Shown piece by piece: positions 1 through 5,186 of a stretch of DNA of 5,186 nucleotides. Every line of letters begins with the position of its first letter. The stretch's first letter is position 1. The stretch comes from Alphaproteobacteria bacterium (lineage in GTDB: Bacteria; Pseudomonadota; Alphaproteobacteria; Rhizobiales; Aestuariivirgaceae), in NCBI GenBank assembly GCA_026400595.1, contig JAPLOT010000310.1, positions 1 to 5,186 of the forward strand, given 5' to 3'. Both the position numbers and the translations under genes were made by a program. The notes under the pieces were generated by a model, which made no database searches, was not told the DNA's origin, and saw only the letters and a list, made by a program, of their open reading frames with translations.

Positions 1-1395
1 CATCACCTCGTAGCGCGCCGGCTCGAAGCTCACCGGCACGCCGTATTCGCTGTTGAGCCGGTCGGCCAGAACGTCGAGCTGCAGCGCGCCCACCACGCCG
101 ACGATGGCGGCGGACCCGTCGACCGGCAGGAAGAGCTGCACGACACCTTCCTCTGCCAGCTGTTCCAGCGCCTCGCGCAGCTTCTTGGCCTTCATCGGAT
201 CGCCCAGTTTGACACGGCGCAGGATTTCCGGGGCGAAACTCGGCACGCCGGTGAAGACGAGGTCCTCGCCCTCGGTCAGCGTATCGCCGATGCGCAACAG
301 GCCGTGGTTCGGAATGCCCACCACGTCGCCGGCATAGGCCTCGTCGGCGATGGAACGGTCCTGGGCAAAGAAGAACTGCGGCGCGGTCAGTGCGATGGTC
401 TTGCCGGTGCGCACCAGCTTGACCTTCATGCCGCGCGTCAGCTTGCCCGAGGCCAGTCGCATGAAGGCGATGCGGTCGCGGTGGTTCGGGTCCATGTTGG
501 CCTGGATCTTGAACACGATGCCGGTCATTTTGGACTCGGTCGCATGCACCACGCGGGCCGAGGCCGACTGGTCGCGCGGCGGCGGCGCGTAAGCGATCAA
601 TGCCTCCAGCAGGTCGCGCACGCCGAAATTCTTGAGCGCCGAGCCGAAGTAGACGGGCGAAAGATGGCCTTCGAGGAAGGCCTGGCGATCGAAGCTGTGG
701 CAAAGGTCGCGCACCAGCTCGATCTCGTCGCGCCATTTGGCCAGCGTGTCGCCCGTGATCAGCGTTGCGATCAGCGGATCGTCCGGTCCGGAGACCGCAA
801 CGCCTTCCGGCGCCTTCTCGAGCTGGCGCACGCGCGGGGTCTGGAGATCGAAGGTTCCGGCGAAGTCCTTGCCCTGGCCGATGGGCCAGACCATGGGCGC
901 CACGGTCAGCGCCAGGCCCTTCTCGATCTCGTCCAGCAGGTCCAGCGGATCGCGGGCCTCGCGGTCCATCTTGTTGACGAAGGTGATGATCGGAATGTCG
1001 CGCAGCCGGCAGATCTCGAAGAGCTTGCGGGTGCGCGCCTCGATGCCCTTGGCGGCGTCGATGACCATGACGGCGGCGTCCACGGCGGTCAGCGTCCGGT
1101 AGGTATCCTCGGAGAAGTCCTCGTGGCCCGGCGTGTCGAGGAGGTTGAAGACGCAGCCGCCATATTCGAAGGTCATGACCGATGTCACGACCGAGATGCC
1201 GCGCGCCTTCTCGATCGACATCCAGTCCGAGCGGGTGCGGCGGCGGTCGCCCTTGGCGCGCACCTGGCCGGCAAGCTGGATGGCGCCGCCGAAGAGCAGC
1301 AGCTTCTCGGTCAGCGTCGTCTTGCCCGCGTCCGGGTGCGAGATGATGGCGAAGGTGCGCCGCCGCGCCACTTCCTGTTCGAGCGGGTTGGTCAC
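1..1395 (-). CDS. prfC: Peptide chain release factor 3 (RF3), C-terminus cut by window edge
   Basis: RF3 is the cytoplasmic translational GTPase that helps recycle class I release factors RF1/RF2 from the ribosome after peptide release. The visible 465 codons read without interruption. G1 is HPDAGKTT at residues 20-27, the switch I area follows the RGIS motif at 65-68, G3 is DTPGH at 87-91, G4 is NKMD at 141-144, and a G5-like GSAL lies at 251-254. After the GTPase domain come the RF3-typical stretches KIQANMDP (about 295-302) and FAPEILRR (about 387-394), from the beta-barrel and C-terminal domains. E. coli RF3 has 529 residues, so about 60 are missing at the left edge. The GTG at 1395 is chosen because it gives the normal short N-terminus (MTNPLEQEVARRRTF). 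In-frame TTG (1473) and GTG (1491) upstream would add a tail unlike the family. No Shine-Dalgarno is visible before the GTG. The gene is divergent from glk. The family call is secure. Confidence 0.96.
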   Translation of the reverse strand, partial: MTNPLEQEVARRRTFAIISHPDAGKTTLTEKLLLFGGAIQLAGQVRAKGDRRRTRSDWMSIEKARGISVVTSVMTFEYGGCVFNLLDTPGHEDFSEDTYRTLTAVDAAVMVIDAAKGIEARTRKLFEICRLRDIPIITFVNKMDREARDPLDLLDEIEKGLALTVAPMVWPIGQGKDFAGTFDLQTPRVRQLEKAPEGVAVSGPDDPLIATLITGDTLAKWRDEIELVRDLCHSFDRQAFLEGHLSPVYFGSALKNFGVRDLLEALIAYAPPPRDQSASARVVHATESKMTGIVFKIQANMDPNHRDRIAFMRLASGKLTRGMKVKLVRTGKTIALTAPQFFFAQDRSIADEAYAGDVVGIPNHGLLRIGDTLTEGEDLVFTGVPSFAPEILRRVKLGDPMKAKKLREALEQLAEEGVVQLFLPVDGSAAIVGVVGALQLDVLADRLNSEYGVPVSFEPARYEVM

Positions 1396-1400
1396 GTCAA

Positions 1401-1428
1401 AACCGGGTTGGAATGGGTTGGCCCGGTT
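1401..1428. repeat. Inverted repeat just upstream of the prfC start
   Basis: AACCGGG (1401-1407) is exactly complementary to CCCGGTT (1422-1428), with 14 bases between. In prfC mRNA this would be a 7-bp stem ending 5 nt before the GTG start, where a Shine-Dalgarno would normally sit. GGGTTGG occurs at 1405-1411 and 1415-1421, and again inside prfC codons 2-4 at 1385-1391. The copy starts are therefore 20 and 10 bp apart, close to whole helical turns. This could be a protein operator, a translation-limiting hairpin, or chance in GC-rich DNA. The sequence shows only the symmetry; any function is inference. Confidence 0.35.
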
Positions 1429-1436
1429 CCTAGACT
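1408..1436 (+). promoter_or_regulatory. Weak candidate sigma-70-type promoter for glk
   Basis: TTGGAA (1408-1413) and TAGACT (1431-1436) each match 4 of 6 consensus bases of the -35 and -10 boxes and are exactly 17 bp apart. Transcription would start near 1443, giving a leader of about 70 nt before the glk ATG. The matches are modest and overlap the inverted repeat upstream of prfC, so this is only the best plus-strand candidate by eye. Confidence 0.2.
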
Positions 1437-1500
1437 GGTTTGGCGGGATGGTAAAGCTTTGGCTGTTGCCCAAACCCCCGTCTCGTGGCACTTGGGGGCC

Positions 1501-1505
1501 AGAGG
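1501..1505 (+). promoter_or_regulatory. Ribosome binding site of glk
   Basis: AGAGG lies 6 nt before the ATG at 1512, a good Shine-Dalgarno placement. It supports that ATG over the in-frame GTG at 1485, which would add nine residues absent from the family. A G5 run at 1494-1498, which can pair with C5 at 1475-1479, ends two bases before it. Confidence 0.7.
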
Positions 1506-1511
1506 CGGATC

Positions 1512-2459
1512 ATGACAAAACAGGCACTTGTCGGGGACATCGGGGGCACGAACTCGCGCTTCGGGCTGGTAGAGCCGGGCTCCACCGCGGTCCGGGACAT
1601 CGAAGCCCTGAAGAACAGGGATTTCGGTTCTCTCGAGCAGGCCATCGGCCACTACCTGAAGGTGCGGGGCGTGACGGATGTGGAAGCGGCCGCCATCGCC
1701 GTGGCCGGCCCGACCGAAGGCGAGGTGGTGGCGCTCACCAACCGGGACTGGCGCTTCACCCGCGAGACACTGCGCGAGGCCGCCCATGCCCGCCGCTTTC
1801 GCCTCCTCAACGACTTCGAGGCGCTCGCCCTGTCGCTGCCGCATCTCACGGGCAATGACGTGGTCCAGATCGGCGGCGAGACGCCCAGCAAGCCCGCCGT
1901 GAAGATCGTGCTCGGTCCGGGAACCGGGCTCGGCATGGCCACGCTTGCGCCGCTGCCGCAAGGCGGCTGGATGGCGCTCCCCGGCGAGGTCGGCCACATC
2001 ACACTGCCGGTGGCGACGCAGGCCGAATTCGATTGGCGCGCGAAGATGTCGAAACCGGGCGTGCCCTTCGAATCCGAGGATGCCATCACCGGCGGCGGAC
2101 TGCTGCTGATGTACCGGACCATCGCCGACACGCCCGCGCTGGCGACGCCGGAAGCCGTGCTCGAGGCAGCACTGGCCGGAAGCGATGCGGCGGCGGTGAA
2201 GACGCTGGATCAGTTCATCACCTGGCTGGCGCGCATTGCCGGCGATGCCGCCATGACCATGCAGGCGCGCGGCGGTGTCTATCTCGCCGGCGGCATTGCA
2301 CCTTCCATCGTCGCCCGGCTGCAGTCCGGAAACTTCCGCGCGATCTTCCAGGAGAAGGGACGGCTGGCTCATGTCATGCGCCCCATCCCCGTCTATGTGA
2401 TCGTCGACCGCTTCCCGGCCTTCAAGGGCTGTGCCGCGGCCATCGCAGAGGAGAATTGA
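1512..2459 (+). CDS. glk: Glucokinase (Glk family, ATP-dependent)
   Basis: Glk phosphorylates cytoplasmic glucose to glucose-6-phosphate with ATP, feeding the Entner-Doudoroff and pentose phosphate routes. The 315-residue protein matches the E. coli Glk family (321 residues) throughout. The N-terminal phosphate-binding DIGGTNSRF is at residues 9-17. LLNDFEA at 98-104 carries the presumed catalytic base Asp101. GPGTGLG at 135-141, PGEVGH at 157-162 with Glu159, SEDAITGGGL at 188-197 with Glu189, and GGVYLAGGI at 254-262 complete the sugar and nucleotide sites. The C-terminal IPVYVIVDRFPAFKG is also typical. The family fit favours a group A glucokinase over a ROK kinase, since no ROK zinc motif is seen. 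It is the first gene of a tight plus-strand cluster. The pncA ribosome binding site (GGAG, 2450-2453) lies inside its last codons. Confidence 0.96.
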   Translation: MTKQALVGDIGGTNSRFGLVEPGSTAVRDIEALKNRDFGSLEQAIGHYLKVRGVTDVEAAAIAVAGPTEGEVVALTNRDWRFTRETLREAAHARRFRLLNDFEALALSLPHLTGNDVVQIGGETPSKPAVKIVLGPGTGLGMATLAPLPQGGWMALPGEVGHITLPVATQAEFDWRAKMSKPGVPFESEDAITGGGLLLMYRTIADTPALATPEAVLEAALAGSDAAAVKTLDQFITWLARIAGDAAMTMQARGGVYLAGGIAPSIVARLQSGNFRAIFQEKGRLAHVMRPIPVYVIVDRFPAFKGCAAAIAEEN

Positions 2460-2462
2460 GCC

Positions 2463-3068
2463 ATGTGGAAAGACACCGACGTGCTCGTGGTCATCGATGT
2501 GCAGAACGACTTCTGCCCGGGCGGAAAGCTGGCCGTTCCGGGCGGCGACGAGGTTGTGCCGCTGATCAACCGCCTGGCCCGCGGCTTCAAGCACGTCGTC
2601 CTCACCCAGGATTGGCACCCGGCGCAGCACAAGTCCTTCGCCACCGCGCATCCGGCGAAGAACCCCTTCGAGATCGCCATGATGCATTACGGCCCGCAGA
2701 CGCTGTGGCCAGATCACTGCATCCAGGACACGCCGGGTGCTGCCTTTCACAAGGACCTCCACATTCCCAACGCCGAACTCATCATCCGCAAGGGGTTCCG
2801 CGAGGAGATCGACAGCTATTCCGCCTTCTTCGAGAATGATCAGAAGACGCCCACGGGACTTGGCGGCTACCTGAAGGAGCGCGGCTTCACCAAGGTGGTC
2901 TGCGTCGGCCTTGCCTTCGACTTCTGCGTCCGCTTCTCCGCCGAGGACGCCCGCAAGCTCGGCTTCGACACCGAGGTCATCGAGGCCGCCTGCCGGTCGA
3001 TCGATCTCGACGGGTCTGCCGCAGCGACGCGCAAGTCCTTCGCCGAGCGCGGCGTGGTGCTGGCGTGA
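2463..3068 (+). CDS. pncA: Nicotinamidase / pyrazinamidase (isochorismatase-like hydrolase)
   Basis: PncA deamidates nicotinamide to nicotinate plus ammonia in the cytoplasm, returning it to NAD synthesis through the Preiss-Handler route. The 201-residue protein carries the family's Asp-Lys-Cys triad: Asp12 in IDVQNDF (11-17), Lys110 in IRKGF (108-112) and Cys155 in GLAFDFCV (149-156). Likely metal ligands are Asp50 and His52 in QDWHP, His56, and His85 in WPDHC. DSYSAFFEN at 117-125 is also characteristic of true nicotinamidases, which separates it from generic isochorismatases. The active-site loop reads GLAFDFC where E. coli has GLATDYC, a moderate change next to the nucleophile. The ATG follows the glk stop by 3 nt and has GGAG 9 nt upstream. 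The stop overlaps the GTG start of the next gene, so the three are probably co-transcribed. Confidence 0.95.
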   Translation: MWKDTDVLVVIDVQNDFCPGGKLAVPGGDEVVPLINRLARGFKHVVLTQDWHPAQHKSFATAHPAKNPFEIAMMHYGPQTLWPDHCIQDTPGAAFHKDLHIPNAELIIRKGFREEIDSYSAFFENDQKTPTGLGGYLKERGFTKVVCVGLAFDFCVRFSAEDARKLGFDTEVIEAACRSIDLDGSAAATRKSFAERGVVLA

Positions 3069-3709
3069 CACTGGCCTTTGCCGCCCCGCCCGCCGTCACG
3101 GTTCCGATTGCGAACAGCGACCGGCTGTTTCCGGTGCGCCGCATCTACTGCGTGGGCCGGAACTATGCGGAGCATGTGAAGGAGATGGGGAACGACCCGA
3201 AGGGCACGCCGATCTTCTTCCAGAAGCCGGCCGACGCCCTCGTGCTGGATGGCCGCTTTCCCTATCCGGCGGGCTCGAACGACGTGCATCACGAGATCGA
3301 ACTCGTCGTTGCACTTGGCCCGGGCGGCAAGATCTTCGGCCATGCGGTGGGTCTCGACATGACGCGCCGCGACCTGCAGGCCGCGGCCAAGGCTGGCGGA
3401 CGACCGTGGGAGGCGGCGAAATCCTTCGACTTCTCCGCGCCGATTGCGGCAATCACCCCGTCTGCCGCGGCGATGACGGGCGGTGCCATCACGCTCGACG
3501 TCAATGGCACGCGGCGGCAGTCGGCCGATCTCGCCGACATGATCTGGAACGTGGACGAGATTGTCGCGGAGCTTTCGAAGCTCTTCACGCTTGCCGCCGG
3601 CGATCTCATCTTCACCGGCACGCCCGCGGGCGTCGGCCCGGTGCAGCGCGGCGACCGGTTGCGCGGCGACATCGCCGGCCTTCCGCCGCTGGATGTCCGG
3701 ATTGTCTGA
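3065..3709 (+). CDS. FAH-family hydrolase, FAHD1 / fumarylpyruvate hydrolase-like
   Basis: This 214-residue protein belongs to the fumarylacetoacetate hydrolase family, Mg2+-dependent cytoplasmic enzymes acting on acylpyruvates, fumarylpyruvate or oxaloacetate. GRNYAEHVKEM (31-41) gives a His37/Glu40 pair aligning with the catalytic dyad of human FAHD1. HHEIE (75-79) supplies metal ligands Glu77 and Glu79, and GLDMTRRD (96-103) supplies Asp98. AKSFD (118-122) contains the conserved Lys119, and GTPAGVGP (185-192) is the family signature near the C-terminus. The spacing from Glu79 to Asp98 is 19 residues, against 29 for the matching pair in human FAHD1, so a short segment is missing in frame. 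The GTG start overlaps the pncA stop as GTGA, and no Shine-Dalgarno is visible, which points to translational coupling. The next Met is residue 41, inside the core, so the GTG start is preferred. The exact substrate (acylpyruvate, fumarylpyruvate, oxaloacetate) cannot be decided from sequence. Confidence 0.9.
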   Translation: MTLAFAAPPAVTVPIANSDRLFPVRRIYCVGRNYAEHVKEMGNDPKGTPIFFQKPADALVLDGRFPYPAGSNDVHHEIELVVALGPGGKIFGHAVGLDMTRRDLQAAAKAGGRPWEAAKSFDFSAPIAAITPSAAAMTGGAITLDVNGTRRQSADLADMIWNVDEIVAELSKLFTLAAGDLIFTGTPAGVGPVQRGDRLRGDIAGLPPLDVRIV

Positions 3710-3733
3710 ACCGGCTGCCGTGGCAAAAGCGGA

Positions 3734-4618
3734 ATGACACCGCGCGTTCAGGGCATTCTGCTGATGGCGGCCTCCATGGCCTTCTTTGCGCTGCTCGATG
3801 GCATGGCCAAGCATGTCATGCTGCATCTCCCGGCCTTCGTGGCCGTCTTCTTCCGCTACCTGCTGGCACTGGCCTTCACGCTCGTCATCGTGTGGAGGGC
3901 GGGCGGCCTATCGCTTCTTGCCACGGGCCATCCGCTGCTGCAGGCGCTGCGCGGCCTCATGCTGGTCTCCTCGACTTGGCTCAACTTCTTCGCCATCAGC
4001 TATCTGCAACTGGCGCAGACCGCGGCCATCTCCTTCACCATCCCGCTCTGGGTCTGCGCGCTGTCCGTGCCGCTGCTGGGCGAGGCCGTGGGCCTGCGCC
4101 GCTGGATGGCCGTGCTGGTCGGATTTCTTGGCGTTCTCGTCATCATGCGTCCGGGTACGGAGGATTTTCATCCCGCCATGCTGCTCTCGGTCATGGCGGC
4201 GATCTGCGGCGCACTCTACAACATCGCCACGCGCAAGGTGGGCGGCCGCGACCGGGCCGAGACCTCGCTCTTCTATGTGGGCTTCGTCGGCAGTCTTGGC
4301 GCAGCCCTGCCGCTGCCCTGGCACTGGCAGATGCCAGAAGGCACCCAGTGGTTGTTCCTCGTCGGCATGGGGCTCTGCGGTGGCATCGGCCATTTCATGC
4401 TGATCCAGCCGCATCGCCTGGCGCCCGCCGCGGCGCTCTCGCCCTTCGTCTATACCCAGATCGTCTGGATGATCGCACTGGGCTTCCTGATGTTCGGCGA
4501 CGTGCCTGACCTCTGGACCCTGATCGGCGCGGCAGTGGTCATCGCCAGCGGCCTCTTCGTCTTCGCCCGCGAGCGCAGCCTCGGCCGCAGCGGCGAGGTT
4601 CCGGCACCCGTCGACTGA
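3734..4618 (+). CDS. DMT superfamily transporter with two EamA domains
   Basis: This is an inner-membrane drug/metabolite transporter of 294 residues, the normal size for a two-EamA-repeat protein. About ten hydrophobic helices can be read, near residues 5-26, 33-54, 68-88, 94-115, 122-139, 147-165, 178-198, 206-226, 235-255 and 260-277. They are followed by a short polar tail. Repeat 1 shows the typical FFALLDGMAKHV start and the LLGEAVGLRRW segment between helices 4 and 5. Repeat 2 shows the corresponding FVYTQIVWM and MFGDVPDLWT segments. Family members carry amino acids, S-adenosylmethionine, riboflavin and other small metabolites, and the substrate here is not evident. The ATG at 3734 is the first start after the in-frame stop of the preceding gene. 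Its Shine-Dalgarno is poor (GCGGA directly abutting), so it may depend on upstream translation 24 nt away. Its last base touches the convergent eda stop. Confidence 0.93.
   Translation: MTPRVQGILLMAASMAFFALLDGMAKHVMLHLPAFVAVFFRYLLALAFTLVIVWRAGGLSLLATGHPLLQALRGLMLVSSTWLNFFAISYLQLAQTAAISFTIPLWVCALSVPLLGEAVGLRRWMAVLVGFLGVLVIMRPGTEDFHPAMLLSVMAAICGALYNIATRKVGGRDRAETSLFYVGFVGSLGAALPLPWHWQMPEGTQWLFLVGMGLCGGIGHFMLIQPHRLAPAAALSPFVYTQIVWMIALGFLMFGDVPDLWTLIGAAVVIASGLFVFARERSLGRSGEVPAPVD
4577..4600. terminator. GC-rich hairpin near the 3' end of the transporter gene (possible terminator)
   Basis: CCTCG (4579-4583) and CCG (4585-4587) pair with CGG (4591-4593) and CGAGG (4594-4598). The result is an 8-bp stem with one bulged G and a CAG loop, extendable by a G-U and an A-U pair. 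It lies inside the coding sequence, ending 15 nt before the stop. No T-tract follows on either strand, so it is not a canonical intrinsic terminator. It is listed because the convergent gene pair leaves no other place for one. It may simply reflect codon composition. Confidence 0.22.
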
Positions 4619-4622
4619 TCAG
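4615..4622. other. Palindrome CTGATCAG providing both convergent stop codons
   Basis: The centre TGATCA gives TGA on the plus strand (4616-4618, end of the transporter gene) and TGA on the minus strand (4621-4619, end of eda). The two coding regions abut exactly, with no intergenic base and no overlap. Confidence 0.9.
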
Positions 4623-5186
4623 GCCTTGAGTGACGCCGCCTGCCGCGCAAGCGCCTCGATCACCGCCCAGTCCTTGGCCGCAACGAGTGTCTTTGGCGCC
4701 ATCCACGATCCGCCGATGGTGACCACATTGGAGAGCTTCAGATAGCGCGGCGCCGATTCCGGCGTGATGCCGCCCGTGGGGCAGAAGCGCACCTGGGGCA
4801 AGGGCGAGGCAAGCGACGACAGATAGGCCGTGCCGCCGGCCGGTTCGGCGGGGAAGAACTTCTGGATGGCATAGCCCCATTCGAGCAGGGCCATGCATTC
4901 CGACGCCGTCACGCCCCCCGGCAAGAGCGCGATGTCATGGTCTTCCGCGGCACCGAGGAGCCTGCCCGTCGAGCCCGGCGAGACCGCGAATTTGCAGCCC
5001 AGTCTTTCGCTGTCGCGCAACTGTTCGGGCGTCAGCACCGTGCCTGATCCGACGATGGCGTCCTCGACTTCGGCGACGATGGCGCGAATGCACTCCATGG
5101 CCTTGGGCGTGCGCAAGGTGATTTCGAGAACCGGCAGCCCGCCCTTGACCAGGGCGCGTGCCAGCGGCACCGCGTCGGCAACCTCC
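4619..5186 (-). CDS. eda: KDPG aldolase (2-dehydro-3-deoxyphosphogluconate aldolase), N-terminus cut by window edge
   Basis: Eda cleaves 2-keto-3-deoxy-6-phosphogluconate to pyruvate and glyceraldehyde-3-phosphate, the final step of the Entner-Doudoroff pathway. Many members also act on 4-hydroxy-2-oxoglutarate. The visible 188 codons align with E. coli Eda (213 residues) from about its residue 25, so roughly 24 N-terminal residues lie beyond the right edge. VLEITLRT contains the catalytic Glu (visible residue 21, E. coli Glu45) and the Arg at visible 25. GSGTVL follows. IQKFFPAE contains the Schiff-base Lys (visible 109, E. coli Lys133), then RFCPTGGI and the phosphate-binding IGGSW. The GTG at 5170 is an internal Val codon, not the start, because the frame and the similarity (EVADAVP) continue to the edge. 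The start, promoter and any upstream partner such as edd are outside the window. Confidence 0.95.
   Translation of the reverse strand, partial: EVADAVPLARALVKGGLPVLEITLRTPKAMECIRAIVAEVEDAIVGSGTVLTPEQLRDSERLGCKFAVSPGSTGRLLGAAEDHDIALLPGGVTASECMALLEWGYAIQKFFPAEPAGGTAYLSSLASPLPQVRFCPTGGITPESAPRYLKLSNVVTIGGSWMAPKTLVAAKDWAVIEALARQAASLKA

Larger units (their letters stand above)
1396..1511. promoter_or_regulatory. Divergent intergenic region between prfC and glk
   Basis: These 116 bases lie between two divergently transcribed genes, so promoters for both should lie here or just inside the coding ends. Visible structure includes an inverted repeat at 1401-1428, tandem GGGTTGG copies, an 8-bp palindrome AAAGCTTT at 1453-1460, and a C5/G5 inverted repeat (1475-1479 with 1494-1498) just before the glk ribosome binding site. 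No strong sigma-70 promoter stands out on either strand. A weak minus-strand pair for prfC is TTTACC (1455-1450) and TAGGAA (1432-1427) with 17-bp spacing. I recognise no known regulator binding site and no riboswitch. Confidence 0.5.

Noticed and set aside
1485..1511. Upstream GTG start for glucokinase adding nine residues
   Set aside because: The extension is not part of the Glk family. The ATG at 1512 has AGAGG at good spacing and gives the standard MTKQALVGDIGGTN start.
304..1515. Open frame of 403 codons on the plus strand over prfC
   Set aside because: The minus strand encodes an intact RF3 with all GTPase motifs here. The plus-strand translation resembles no known protein and is a shadow of the codon bias.
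1392..3071. Open frame of 559 codons on the minus strand, antisense to glk and pncA
   Set aside because: It lies opposite two clearly recognised genes. Its translation is rich in Arg, Gly, His and Ala, with no recognisable domain, as expected from the antisense frame of high-GC3 genes.
3710..3733. CGGC/GCCG palindrome between the FAH and transporter genes as a terminator
   Set aside because: The 4-bp arms are separated by a single base and no T-tract follows, so it cannot form a stable terminator hairpin.
2867..3826. Open frame of 319 codons on the minus strand
   Set aside because: It is antisense to the end of pncA, the whole FAH gene and the start of the transporter gene. No recognisable motif or ribosome binding site supports it.
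2911..4509. Open frame of 532 codons on the plus strand, out of frame with pncA, FAH and transporter genes
   Set aside because: It overlaps three well-supported genes in another frame, and its Arg/Ala/Pro-rich translation has no domain.
3734..4618. Assignment of the transporter as a riboflavin (RibN) or S-adenosylmethionine carrier
   Set aside because: Both belong to the same superfamily, but no FMN riboswitch or substrate-specific context is visible upstream, so only the superfamily can be supported.

Overview
This window looks like ordinary chromosomal DNA from a high-GC alphaproteobacterium, probably Hyphomicrobiales (the rhizobial order). That guess rests on the strong G/C third-position bias, the GTG starts and the style of the RF3, Glk and PncA proteins. 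No 16S or other taxonomic marker is present, so the order-level call is tentative. I see no mobile element, CRISPR array, tRNA or rRNA, and no previously undescribed system.

Layout. The left 1.4 kb is the minus-strand gene for peptide chain release factor 3 (prfC), cut at its C-terminus by the window edge. A 116-bp divergent intergenic region (1396-1511) separates it from a compact plus-strand cluster. The cluster runs glucokinase (glk), nicotinamidase (pncA, 3-nt gap), a fumarylacetoacetate-hydrolase (FAH) family enzyme (4-nt overlap with pncA) and a ten-helix DMT/EamA transporter (24-nt gap). The right end holds the minus-strand KDPG aldolase gene (eda), cut at its N-terminus. It converges on the transporter gene with no bases between the two stop codons.

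How the genes fit together. Glk feeds glucose into glucose-6-phosphate. Eda performs the last step of the Entner-Doudoroff pathway, the usual glycolytic route in these bacteria. PncA returns nicotinamide to NAD(P)+ synthesis, the cofactor pool that this pathway uses. The FAH enzyme probably handles a small 2-oxoacid or acylpyruvate, and the transporter moves an unknown small metabolite. The tight spacing of glk-pncA-FAH-DMT suggests one transcript, but the functional link between its members is inference.

Points worth a second look are a segment about 10 residues shorter than FAHD1 inside the FAH metal site, a hairpin in place of a Shine-Dalgarno at prfC, and a palindrome that supplies both convergent stop codons.
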